A stretch of 10,974 nt of DNA from Flavobacteria bacterium RIFCSPLOWO2_12_FULL_31_7. Lineage in GTDB: Bacteria > Bacteroidota > Bacteroidia > Flavobacteriales > Flavobacteriaceae. The position numbers and the translations under genes were made by a program. Location of the stretch: the NCBI GenBank assembly GCA_001800945.1, contig MGWJ01000148.1:1-10974 (forward strand), written 5' to 3'. Shown one piece after another: positions 1 through 7,220 of the stretch (the stretch's first letter is position 1; each line of letters begins with the position of its first letter). A model generated the notes under the pieces. It worked only from the letters and a program-made list of their open reading frames with translations, made no database searches and had not been told where the DNA came from.

Positions 1-1242
1 AAATTTGAAAGCAAAAGCCAATTCTAAAAATCCTAAAGAAACTTTCACTGTATTTAACCAACCACCCGATTTTGGCATAGAATTTAACCAACCAGGGAAC
101 ATCGCAAATAACATAAATGGTAAAGCGATAGCTAATGAAAAACCAAACATTCCAATGATTGGAGCTAAACCACCTTTTGAAGCGGATTCAACTAATAAAG
201 TTCCAACAATTGGACCCGTACAAGAAAAGGAAACTACTGCTAAGGCTAACGCCATAAAAAAGATACCAACAACTCCACCTTTATCTGCTTTTGAGTCGAT
301 TTTAGTAGCCCAAGAACTTGGTAAAACAATTTCGAAAGCGCCTAAAAATGATAAAGCAAAAACCACTAATAATACAAAGAAAATTAAATTAAAAGTGACA
401 CTAGTTGACAATTCATTTAACGCTTCAGCACCAAAGATTCCAGTAATTAAAGAGCCTAATAATACATAAATAGCAATAATTGCTAAACCATAAACAATAG
501 CATTTCTAATTCCAGCTGCTTTTGTTTTACTCTGTTTTGTAAAAAAGCTTACTGTCATTGGAATCATAGGAAAAATACAAGGCATTAATAGTGCAGCAAA
601 TCCACCCAAAAAAGCTAAAAAGAAAATCGTCCATAAACTTTTTTCCTCTTTATCTGCTGGTTTTTCAATAGTAGAAGAACCTTTAAGAGATGCAACAACT
701 TGTTTTGTAGTATCCGTTTCTGATGTAGCAACTGAATCAGTTGGCTTGGAAACTGTATCGGTTACTTCAGTTGTAGCAGTTTCTGTAACTTTTAAAACTG
801 GTAAGGTAAACTTTAAATTGGAAGTGGTTTGTACACATCTTCCATCAATACACGCTTGTCCGTCTGCAAAAACATCAATAGTTTTTAATTTTGGATTTAT
901 AATTTTTACGCGTTGTGTAAATTTGGCTATTCCTGAAAAATAATATTCATCAATTTCAAAAATGTCACTGTAGACTTTTTTATATTTTCCTTCTTTAGTT
1001 TTACCTACTAATTGATAATTTCCTTTCTGATTTTTGTACGTTAAAACTAGAGGTAAAGCACCACCTTCTGGTGTAAATTGCGAATACAAATGCCAATTGT
1101 CTTCAATATTTGCTGTAATAACTAAGTCTAATTCTGTATCAGAAACTTTTACAACACTTGAACTCCATTTTACCGGTTCTACAATTTGTGCTGTCCCTAA
1201 AAAGGTAATAAATAAGGCTAATAAACTAACTATTTTCTTCAT
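1..1242 (-). CDS. dsbD: Thiol:disulfide interchange protein DsbD, C-terminal part outside window
   Basis: Inner-membrane protein that passes electrons from cytoplasmic thioredoxin to periplasmic disulfide proteins. The first 414 residues are visible; the frame is still open at base 1. Residues 1-19 form a signal peptide ending in TAQ. Residues about 20-150 resemble the periplasmic sensor domain of DsbD, with a Cys pair at C131 and C136 (CIDGRC). A Thr/Ser/Lys-rich linker covers about 151-200. The membrane domain starts near 203 and holds the two expected redox cysteines, C222 (MPCIFPMIP) and C341 (SFSCTGPIVG). The C-terminal thioredoxin-like domain would lie beyond the edge. The ATG overlaps the end of tilS by 17 bp in another frame, which suggests translational coupling. 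A shorter CcdA/ScsB-type relative is possible, but the N-terminal domain favours DsbD. Confidence 0.93.
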   Translation of the reverse strand, partial: MKKIVSLLALFITFLGTAQIVEPVKWSSSVVKVSDTELDLVITANIEDNWHLYSQFTPEGGALPLVLTYKNQKGNYQLVGKTKEGKYKKVYSDIFEIDEYYFSGIAKFTQRVKIINPKLKTIDVFADGQACIDGRCVQTTSNLKFTLPVLKVTETATTEVTDTVSKPTDSVATSETDTTKQVVASLKGSSTIEKPADKEEKSLWTIFFLAFLGGFAALLMPCIFPMIPMTVSFFTKQSKTKAAGIRNAIVYGLAIIAIYVLLGSLITGIFGAEALNELSTSVTFNLIFFVLLVVFALSFLGAFEIVLPSSWATKIDSKADKGGVVGIFFMALALAVVSFSCTGPIVGTLLVESASKGGLAPIIGMFGFSLAIALPFMLFAMFPGWLNSMPKSGGWLNTVKVSLGFLELAFAFKF

Positions 1243-2551
1243 TATTATAAGTGATTTGTAATATGGTTTGAGTTGTGTTTTCTATTTTAAATCGATCATC
1301 GGCTCTATGTCCGATTATCCATACAATTTGATTGTTACTTTCTAAAATCCAAGTCTCTTGTTTTTGAAATATAGTAAATTTTTCATCTTTAAAATATTTA
1401 CTAACTTTCTTTTTACCTTGCATTCCAGCTGGATAAAAATAATCACCTTCCTTCCACTTTCTTATCGTTAAGGGAAATTGGATTTTATTTTCATCCACAA
1501 ATATAACGTTCTTCCGTTGATTTGAAATGTCACTTTGGTTACATAACGACAATTTTAACGGAAATTTGGGTTTTTCTGTTATAGAATTGATAATGATTTC
1601 ATCAAAATCATCCTTTTTTTTTTCAGATAAAATTAAGGCATCTCTGTCTTTAAGTAAGATATGTGTTTCGGAAAAAACTTGTTTACCAGATTGTGCGTCT
1701 AACAGATTATAGATATCTTCCCAAGCTGAAAACCCATAATTTTTGAACCAAAAATACAAATAGGGTTTGCAATTTGGTAGTTGTTTTACTTTATTAATAT
1801 TAAAATATAATCCATCTTCACGTTGCTGTGTAACTTCAGAAAACACATAAAAAGCGCCATCTTCAGCAACTTCTTGAGTTTGTTGCAAAAATTGTAGTGT
1901 TTTTTGAAACGACTGTAAAAATTCTGGATTTAAATCTAATAAATTTGGAATTATTGAATGCCTAATTTTGTTTCGTAAATATTTATCAGAAGCATTACTA
2001 CTATCTTCTCGCCATTGAATAGTATTTTCTTTAGCATATTGTTCAATTTCTTCACGTGAAAAAGGCAATAAAGGTCGTAAAACTTGCTTGTTAGTTTCAG
2101 GAATTCCCACTAAACCGTCAATTCCAGTACCACGCGAAAGATTAATAATAAAGGTTTCTAAGCTATCGTTTAAATGATGAGCTGTTAAAACATAAGGCAC
2201 ATTATTTTCTTCCATTTGCTCATAAAACCAGTTATAACGAAGTAATCGGGCAGTTTCCTGAATAGATTTTTTTAGTTCTGAAGCAATTTCAGAAGTTTCA
2301 AAGAAGCCAATTTTTAAATTTAAATTATTTTCTTCACAATACGCATGAATAAATTGCATATCGGCTTCGCTTTCTTCGCCACGAAGTTTAAAATTACAAT
2401 GTAAAATTCCGAATTTATATTTAAAATGCTGAAATAAATGTACCAGAACCATACTATCTATCCCGCCACTAACGGCAATAAAAAATGGATACTTTGCCAA
2501 TTGTGGAAAATTTGATACGATATGATTTTGAAATTTTTTTAACATAGTCAA
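1226..2551 (-). CDS. tilS: tRNA(Ile)-lysidine synthase TilS
   Basis: Cytoplasmic enzyme that uses ATP to attach lysine to C34 of the CAU-anticodon tRNA-Ile, so that it reads AUA instead of AUG. The 441-residue length fits full-length TilS. The N-terminal PP-loop ATPase motif SGGIDS is at 28-33. Family blocks follow: HCNFKLRGEESEAD at 51-64, TAHHLNDSLETF at 123-134 with LSRGTGIDGL after it, and a block around 182-202 (EDSSN to RHSIIP). The TilS C-terminal domain is seen at about 360-395 (RKWKEGD, PAGMQGKKK). The ATG lies 6 bp after pabB; a second ATG two codons on is an equally possible start. Its stop lies inside the dsbD start region. I see no missing catalytic motif, and the gene is expected to be essential. 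Confidence 0.96.
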   Translation of the reverse strand: MTMLKKFQNHIVSNFPQLAKYPFFIAVSGGIDSMVLVHLFQHFKYKFGILHCNFKLRGEESEADMQFIHAYCEENNLNLKIGFFETSEIASELKKSIQETARLLRYNWFYEQMEENNVPYVLTAHHLNDSLETFIINLSRGTGIDGLVGIPETNKQVLRPLLPFSREEIEQYAKENTIQWREDSSNASDKYLRNKIRHSIIPNLLDLNPEFLQSFQKTLQFLQQTQEVAEDGAFYVFSEVTQQREDGLYFNINKVKQLPNCKPYLYFWFKNYGFSAWEDIYNLLDAQSGKQVFSETHILLKDRDALILSEKKKDDFDEIIINSITEKPKFPLKLSLCNQSDISNQRKNVIFVDENKIQFPLTIRKWKEGDYFYPAGMQGKKKVSKYFKDEKFTIFQKQETWILESNNQIVWIIGHRADDRFKIENTTQTILQITYNNEENS

Positions 2552-2557
2552 ATATAC

Positions 2558-3862
2558 TTATTTTACCTGAAGAACCTCAAACATAGCTTTAGCTTTTAGT
2601 AAACATTCTTCATATTCCTTTTCAGGAATAGCTTCAGAAGTGATGGCACTTCCCACAGAAAAACTCAAATAGTTATTTTCAGAATTATATAAAATACTAC
2701 GAATAACCACATTCAAATCGAAATTTCCATTTGGTGTAAAGTAACCAACGGCACCACTGTATAAACCTCGTTTGGTTTCTTCCAATTCTTCAATAATTTG
2801 CATGGCAGAAATTTTTGGAGCGCCTGTCATGCTTCCCATAGGGAAAGTGGTTCTTAATATTTCAATTGGTGAAGTGGTATGTTCCACGTTGGAAACAATG
2901 GTTGAAATCATTTGATGCACTTGCTTAAAGGAATAAATTTCGCAAAGTTCTTCCACTTCTACCGAACCTTTTGTAGCGGTATGCGATAAATCATTTCGAA
3001 CCAAATCGACAATCATGATATTTTCTGAACGTTCTTTTGGATTATTTTGAAGATCAATTTTATTTTGCTCGTCTAAATCTACATCTAAATTACGTTTTGC
3101 AGTTCCTTTTATGGGTTGCGAAATTACTTTATCTTCTTCTTTTTTCAAATAACGTTCTGGCGAGGCAGAAAGCAAATAATGATGGTTCTTTTTGAAATAA
3201 ACCGCAAATGGCGATGCTGAAATCTGATTCAATTTCTGATAAATATCTACTGGTTGAATATTAGCCTCTTCCGCATAAAATTCCATGCAAAAATTAGCTT
3301 CATAAATGTCACCACGATGAATATGATTTAACATTTTTTCAACTTTTTTAAGATAATTCGCTTTGGAAATTCTTTGTTGAACTTTGACAAGTTGAGTTTG
3401 ACTGTCTTTGTGAGATGCTTGCCTTTGAATAATTTCTTCAAAATCATATTCCACTTCGTCATCACACATATTTAAATACTCCATTTCAACTGTATTCCCT
3501 TTTAGCAAAAAGATTTTCTTAGGTTGAAAAAAGTACAAATCTGGAAACTGTAAACCATCAAAGTTTTGAGATGTTAGATGCTCTACATCATTCTTTAAAT
3601 CGTAAGACAAATAACCGAAAAGCCAATCGTTTGCCTTAGATTGGTATTGATATAAATCTTCAAAAGCTTTTTCAGAATCGGTTTGAATGGAAGTAAAAGC
3701 TTCCACAGCCACAATTAAATCGTATGACTTATAGAGCTGATTTTCATTGCTTTCAATATTACTATCTAAAACAACTACTTCTCTAAACTGTTGGCTCCAA
3801 TACAAAAGTTGCTCTTTAAAAAGAGCAACATTATTTATATATTTTGAAATATTGGTACGCAA
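2558..3862 (-). CDS. pabB: Aminodeoxychorismate synthase component I (PabB), TTG start
   Basis: Converts chorismate and ammonia to 4-amino-4-deoxychorismate, the precursor of p-aminobenzoate and folate. The 434 residues contain the chorismate-binding domain at about 160-430: SASPERYL near 232-239, ERSENIMIVDLVRNDLS at 277-293, FPMGSMTGAPK at 340-350 and GLYSGAVGY at 366-374. The motif PIKGT at 250-254 puts Lys at 252. In this family Lys here marks PabB, whereas anthranilate synthase (TrpE) carries Ala (PIAGT), so PabB is preferred. The start must be TTG: an in-frame TAA lies one codon upstream, and the first internal Met is residue 127, after a well-formed N-terminal region. The glutaminase partner PabA and the lyase PabC are not in the window. 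The gene sits 3 bp after the preceding gene and 6 bp before tilS. Confidence 0.93.
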   Translation of the reverse strand: MRTNISKYINNVALFKEQLLYWSQQFREVVVLDSNIESNENQLYKSYDLIVAVEAFTSIQTDSEKAFEDLYQYQSKANDWLFGYLSYDLKNDVEHLTSQNFDGLQFPDLYFFQPKKIFLLKGNTVEMEYLNMCDDEVEYDFEEIIQRQASHKDSQTQLVKVQQRISKANYLKKVEKMLNHIHRGDIYEANFCMEFYAEEANIQPVDIYQKLNQISASPFAVYFKKNHHYLLSASPERYLKKEEDKVISQPIKGTAKRNLDVDLDEQNKIDLQNNPKERSENIMIVDLVRNDLSHTATKGSVEVEELCEIYSFKQVHQMISTIVSNVEHTTSPIEILRTTFPMGSMTGAPKISAMQIIEELEETKRGLYSGAVGYFTPNGNFDLNVVIRSILYNSENNYLSFSVGSAITSEAIPEKEYEECLLKAKAMFEVLQVK

Positions 3863-3865
3863 GAA

Positions 3866-4279
3866 TTATTTTTTTTCGCCTAAATAAATTAAATCGTATT
3901 CGATAATCATTTCATCGTTTGCAATGTAAATTTGTTTACTAGTTCCTGCATTTTTTGGAGAAACAATCGTAATTACGGTATCGATACCTAAATTATCTAC
4001 ACAGAAATATTTGTTAGAAGTTCCTGTTTCGTTTTCCACTTTATCTTCATATTTTAAGATGCTAAAAAGTTGGATGATTTCTGAATGTACTACAAAACGA
4101 TGTTTGTTTCTATCTAAATTGATTAATAATTCTGTAGGTTGTGTTTTAGACCATTTTGACCATTGCCCTTTTTCATTTTTTTGAGAAACAGAAAAGTTAA
4201 CAGTTTTAAATTGATAGGTTTGAGAAAATCCTAATTGTGTACACAAACCAAAAAATAAGATGGCTACTAAATTTTTCAT
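3866..4279 (-). CDS. Small secreted protein of unknown function
   Basis: I do not recognise this 137-residue protein. Residues 1-20 look like a signal peptide (MKN, a hydrophobic stretch, then GFSQ), with cleavage likely before or at Gln20. There is no lipobox Cys at the cleavage site, so a soluble periplasmic or exported protein is more likely than a lipoprotein. The mature part is short, has one Cys (in KYFCVDNLG), and has alternating hydrophobic and polar stretches that suggest a small beta-rich domain. There is no C-terminal sorting domain. It lies 12 bp after the nitronate monooxygenase gene and 3 bp before pabB, in the same frame as pabB, so it is surely co-transcribed. Codon use matches its neighbours, which argues for a real gene. 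Its context in a folate/tRNA operon gives no clear clue to its role. Confidence 0.85.
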   Translation of the reverse strand: MKNLVAILFFGLCTQLGFSQTYQFKTVNFSVSQKNEKGQWSKWSKTQPTELLINLDRNKHRFVVHSEIIQLFSILKYEDKVENETGTSNKYFCVDNLGIDTVITIVSPKNAGTSKQIYIANDEMIIEYDLIYLGEKK

Positions 4280-4291
4280 TTTTCTATATTA

Positions 4292-5236
4292 TTAAAATTG
4301 AATTTCATTAACACTAACTTTTGCTGAATTGAACTCAGCAATAACATTGCCAATTATGGTTTCAACTGGTAAAATGTCATGAATTAATCCTGCAATTTGT
4401 CCAATTTCTAATTCACCTTCCACTAAATCACCTTCAAACATGCCGCGTTTAGCTCTTGCTCGTCCTAATAACGTTTTTAAATCTTCTGTTGAGGCGCAAT
4501 TTGCGTAAGCTTCTTGCACATCGTTAAAAAATTTATTTTTTATTAAACGAACTGGTGCTAGTTCTTTTAATGTTACTAAAGTTTCACCTTCTTGAGTATC
4601 TATAATTGTTTTTTTGAAATCAATGTGCGCACTTGATTCTGTTGAAGCTGCAAAACGGCTTCCCATTTGTACTCCGTCTGCACCTAAAACCATTGCCGCT
4701 AACATCCCTTTTCCAGTTGCGATTCCACCAGCAGCGATTAATGGAATAGTTATATTTTCTTTAACCATTGGAATTAGTGTCAAGGTTGTAGTTTCTTCAC
4801 GACCGTTATGACCGCCTGCTTCAAAACCTTCTGCTACAACAGCATCAACACCAGCTTCTTGAGCTTTTAATGCGAATTTTGAGCTACTGACTACGTGAAC
4901 AACTGTTATTCCGTTTTCTTTTAAATAAGGGGTCCATGTTTTTGGATTTCCTGCAGAAGTAAAGACAATTTTTACGCCTTCTTCTACGATAATTTTCATA
5001 ATTTCTTCCACATTTGGGTATAACATAGGAACGTTTACACCAAAAGGTTTTGCGGTTGCTTTTTTACATTTTTGAATGTGTTCTCTTAGTACTTCTGGAT
5101 ACATGGAACCGGCACCAATAAGTCCTAATCCGCCAGCATTACTAACTGCACTTGCTAATTTATACCCACTATTCCAAATCATTCCACCTTGAATAATTGG
5201 ATATTTGATGCTAAATAATTTTTTTATTCTATTCAT
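4292..5236 (-). CDS. FMN-dependent nitronate monooxygenase / FabK-like flavoprotein
   Basis: TIM-barrel flavoenzyme of 314 residues in the nitronate monooxygenase (2-nitropropane dioxygenase) family, which also includes enoyl-ACP reductase FabK. Visible family features are YPIIQGGM at 12-19 near the N-terminus, SNAGGLGLIG at 32-41, AEGFEAGGHNG at 135-145 with the likely catalytic His143, AAGGIATG at 168-175 (phosphate binding of FMN), and GADGVQMGSRFAASTES at 185-201. It could detoxify alkyl nitronates by oxidation or act as an NAD(P)H-dependent enoyl reductase; the motifs shared by both groups do not settle this, so I give no symbol. No signal peptide is present, so it should be cytoplasmic. 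It is the first gene of the left-hand run and lies below the repeat-rich gap. The ATG is the only sensible start next to the YPIIQGGM motif. Confidence 0.9.
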   Translation of the reverse strand: MNRIKKLFSIKYPIIQGGMIWNSGYKLASAVSNAGGLGLIGAGSMYPEVLREHIQKCKKATAKPFGVNVPMLYPNVEEIMKIIVEEGVKIVFTSAGNPKTWTPYLKENGITVVHVVSSSKFALKAQEAGVDAVVAEGFEAGGHNGREETTTLTLIPMVKENITIPLIAAGGIATGKGMLAAMVLGADGVQMGSRFAASTESSAHIDFKKTIIDTQEGETLVTLKELAPVRLIKNKFFNDVQEAYANCASTEDLKTLLGRARAKRGMFEGDLVEGELEIGQIAGLIHDILPVETIIGNVIAEFNSAKVSVNEIQF

Positions 5237-5311
5237 TTTATTGTTACTCGGATTTATCAGACTAAACAGATAAACATCTATTTTATTTAAATATTATTCT
5301 TTTTCAAAAAA

Positions 5312-5409
5312 ACTCTTACCTTTTTACTTGGCTCTTTTTACTTTTTACTCTTTACTTGATTCTTTTTACTTGGCTCTTTTTTCTTGATTCTTTTAACTTG
5401 GCTCTTTTT
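5312..5409. repeat. Degenerate heptamer tandem repeat (14 x 7 bp; 7 x 14 bp)
   Basis: Fourteen consecutive heptamers can be laid end to end without gaps. Read as 14 bp units starting at 5312, 5326, 5340, 5354, 5368, 5382 and 5396, three copies (5326, 5368, 5396) are identical acttggctcttttt, and two (5354, 5382) carry acttgattcttttt with at most two changes. The unit at 5340 is two heptamers of the acttttt/actcttt type, which shows that the basic period is 7. The plus strand is almost purely pyrimidine apart from the A and GG/GA positions. The length is not suited to coding, and both neighbours point away from a coding role. Confidence 0.85.
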
Positions 5410-5411
5410 TT

Positions 5412-5556
5412 GCGTTAGGGATTGTAGCGGCATCTTTTTTATTTGTTTCCTTTTTTTGGAAAGGAAACAAATAAAAAAATATAGCGAAAAGCCCGACTCT
5501 CGTTGTTAAAAAAAGTATGATTTCAAAACATAAATTACTACAACGAGATAACGCCC
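5412..5556. repeat. Probable flavobacterial interspersed intergenic repeat with nested inverted repeats
   Basis: The element is bounded by gcgtta (5412-5417) and taacgc (5549-5554), which are inverse complements. Inside it are a 9 bp perfect inverted repeat (5498-5506 with 5540-5548) and a 16 bp perfect hairpin (5435-5450 with 5463-5478). The single-stranded-looking parts, attgtagcggcatc and tatagcgaaaagcccgac, match a motif I recall as recurring between genes in Flavobacterium genomes; that recognition is from memory and unchecked. Only one copy lies in this window. It may be a non-autonomous mobile repeat or a structured RNA/DNA element. Confidence 0.6.
5435..5478. repeat. 16 bp perfect hairpin inside the intergenic element
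   Basis: Arms 5435-5450 (ttttttatttgtttcc) and 5463-5478 are exact inverse complements around a 12 nt spacer. The arms begin with T and end with A on either strand, which is opposite to an intrinsic terminator, where the U-run follows the stem. A cruciform or RNA hairpin is possible; a termination role for the protease transcript is not supported. Confidence 0.85.
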
Positions 5557-5559
5557 AAA

Positions 5560-7176
5560 TTATTTCTTAATAAATTTACCCTTAAATATTTTATCTGATT
5601 CAAAATTATAATAATAAACACCGTTTGACAAACTTTGAATGTTGATTGTATTATTATTATCTGAAATTTCTTTTGTTAGTATATTTTGACCTAAAACATC
5701 ATATAAATAAATAATGCCTTTTTGGTTATTTTCTAATTGAAAAGTAATTTGATTTTCGGCAGGATTTGGATATACTATAAAATTTTTGTTTGATGCGACA
5801 GTTTCTAAATTTAATGCATTGTTTAATGCCAATTGGAAATCTGGAATTCCGTATCCTTTTTGATTGGTTGGTGCGCTATAATTATCAGCAGATTGACGTA
5901 CAAAATCGACAACTTGTTGCGCAGTTAAAGAGGGAACGGCCGACCAAAACGTAGCTACCATTCCAGCCATAACTGGACTTGAAAATGAAGTTCCATTAGA
6001 AGTATAAATAGTTCCTGTTGTTGAACTTACGGTAGTTCCTGCTCCTTTTGCACAAACATCTGGTTTTACTCTTCCATCAAATGATGGTCCGATGGAGCTG
6101 AAACTTGCATAAACTTCAGCGCTATTAACGGCTCCAATGGTTAATGCTCCTATAGCATCTGCTGGTGTTGCAATATGAGGTTCTGCTGTAGCACCAGAAT
6201 TTCCCGCACTTATTACCACCACAATTCCTTTATTGAAAGCCATATTCGCACCACGAGAGGCGAAAGTTTTATTTCCTACCATATCGTCATATTGATGCGA
6301 ATAATTGATATTGTCATAATCGAAATAACCTAAAGAGGAATTGATTACATCCACACCATAATAATCAGCTAATTCAGCGGCTTCAACCCAGTAAGATTCT
6401 TCTACAGGATTTTCGGAATTTATATCTTCAGTTATGAATAGATAATATTCTGCACTTGGAGCGGTTCCTACTAATTGCCCGTCTGCAAAAGCCCCCATTG
6501 TTGACAACACATTTGTTCCGTGATTGTGACGTGAAAAATAATTTGTATTGGCATCTGGAAAATTATAACCTCCTAAAATTTGATTATTTGTGATTAAATT
6601 TTGAAATGGAGCTGCTGTATTAACACCAGTAAATCCAGAATCTAAAACTGCAATAATTTTTCCTTGTCCAGTGTAATTTTGTTGATGCAATAAATGTCCA
6701 TTTAACATTTCGATTTGATTTTGAGAACCGCCATAATTGTAGGTCACTTCGATATCAAATTTTTTGTTTGTGGAATTGACTTTATTAGTAATGACTGCAA
6801 CTCTTCCTCCTGGATTTAAAGAATGGTTTGCAAATTTCACATTATTAACAAAAGGAAAACTTGTTAAAGCCTGAATATCAGTTTGAGTTCCACGAATATG
6901 TAAAGCATTTAACCATTTTGACTTTGCCATAACTGTAATTCCAGTAGCAGTAGTAATTTGATTAATGTAAGTTTGCTCAACAGGCACATCTGTAATATCT
7001 AATAAAATATTTTGAGCCGTTCTTCTGTCTAAAGAACGTTGCGTTAACATAGTTAAAGGATTAGCCAGAAAAGTTGCAGCACTCGGCTTATCATTAAAAT
7101 ACACCCAAGCATCTTCAATTTGCGCATAACCCAAATTGGCTACCATTAAAATTAGTAAAAAGTACAGTTTATTCAT
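5560..7176 (-). CDS. Secreted subtilisin-like serine protease (S8) with T9SS C-terminal sorting domain
   Basis: Extracellular or surface peptidase of 538 residues. Residues 1-19 are a signal peptide (ending GYAQ). About 20-120 probably form the inhibitory propeptide. The catalytic domain spans about 165-450, with the triad Asp179 (AVLDSG), His219 (HNHGTNV) and Ser397 (NGTSFSSP), and oxyanion Asn326 (SAGNSG). The last about 73 residues are a type IX secretion sorting domain: YPNPAENQ at 469-476, then LYDVLGQ, LSNGVYYY and a closing KGKFIKK. Such proteins are made with a Sec signal and then exported by the Por/T9SS machinery, often with loss of the C-terminal domain. All catalytic residues are present, so it should be active; its substrate is unknown. 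It appears to have its own promoter in the end of mnmA and is followed by the repeat-rich gap. Confidence 0.94.
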   Translation of the reverse strand: MNKLYFLLILMVANLGYAQIEDAWVYFNDKPSAATFLANPLTMLTQRSLDRRTAQNILLDITDVPVEQTYINQITTATGITVMAKSKWLNALHIRGTQTDIQALTSFPFVNNVKFANHSLNPGGRVAVITNKVNSTNKKFDIEVTYNYGGSQNQIEMLNGHLLHQQNYTGQGKIIAVLDSGFTGVNTAAPFQNLITNNQILGGYNFPDANTNYFSRHNHGTNVLSTMGAFADGQLVGTAPSAEYYLFITEDINSENPVEESYWVEAAELADYYGVDVINSSLGYFDYDNINYSHQYDDMVGNKTFASRGANMAFNKGIVVVISAGNSGATAEPHIATPADAIGALTIGAVNSAEVYASFSSIGPSFDGRVKPDVCAKGAGTTVSSTTGTIYTSNGTSFSSPVMAGMVATFWSAVPSLTAQQVVDFVRQSADNYSAPTNQKGYGIPDFQLALNNALNLETVASNKNFIVYPNPAENQITFQLENNQKGIIYLYDVLGQNILTKEISDNNNTINIQSLSNGVYYYNFESDKIFKGKFIKK

Positions 7177-7180
7177 AAGT

Positions 7181-7192
7181 GTAAAATTTTAC
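7181..7192. repeat. 12 bp perfect palindrome just upstream of the protease start
   Basis: The sequence gtaaaattttac is its own inverse complement. It lies between the predicted promoter box and the ATG, 4 bp from the start codon, where it would cover the transcription start. An operator for a dimeric regulator is possible, but AT-rich palindromes of this size also arise by chance. Confidence 0.4.
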
Positions 7193-7220
7193 CAAATATA
7201 ATAAATTTCTAATTAAGAAA
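7193..7220 (-). promoter_or_regulatory. Putative Bacteroidetes-type promoter for the protease gene
   Basis: On the minus strand, TATATTTG (7200-7193) fits the TAnnTTTG box used by the primary sigma factor of this phylum. A weaker TTTC lies 16 bp upstream (7220-7217) where a TTTG-like element is expected. The site overlaps the stop codon of mnmA. The implied leader is only about 10 nt, which is short, so the call is tentative. Confidence 0.4.

Larger units (their letters stand above)
5237..5559. other. Repeat-rich non-coding gap between the protease and the nitronate monooxygenase genes
   Basis: No coding sequence is supported in these 323 bases. From right to left it holds a 145 bp element with nested inverted repeats, a 98 bp tract of 7 bp periodicity, and about 75 bp of AT-rich leader upstream of the nitronate monooxygenase start. 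The leader has a weak 6 bp inverted repeat (tttatc 5253-5258, gataaa 5269-5274). The promoter of the left-hand operon is expected here, but I find no clean TAnnTTTG box, so none is called. Confidence 0.7.

Noticed and set aside
5..469. A 154-codon plus-strand open frame and other plus-strand frames within 1-1261
   Set aside because: They lie opposite dsbD, which has a signal peptide, membrane segments and the expected redox cysteines. The plus-strand products are low in complexity (many Lys, Asn, Pro, Thr) and match no family.
2558..3862. Anthranilate synthase component I (TrpE) as identity of this gene
   Set aside because: The active-site motif reads PIKGT with Lys, as in PabB, not PIAGT as in TrpE, and no other tryptophan genes are nearby.
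4614..4811. Plus-strand frame of 65 codons
   Set aside because: It lies opposite the conserved FMN-binding region of the nitronate monooxygenase, begins without plausible context, and resembles no known protein.
5435..5478. Hairpin as terminator for the protease gene
   Set aside because: The stem carries T at its 5' side and A at its 3' side on both strands and is not followed by a U-run, so it lacks the form of an intrinsic terminator.
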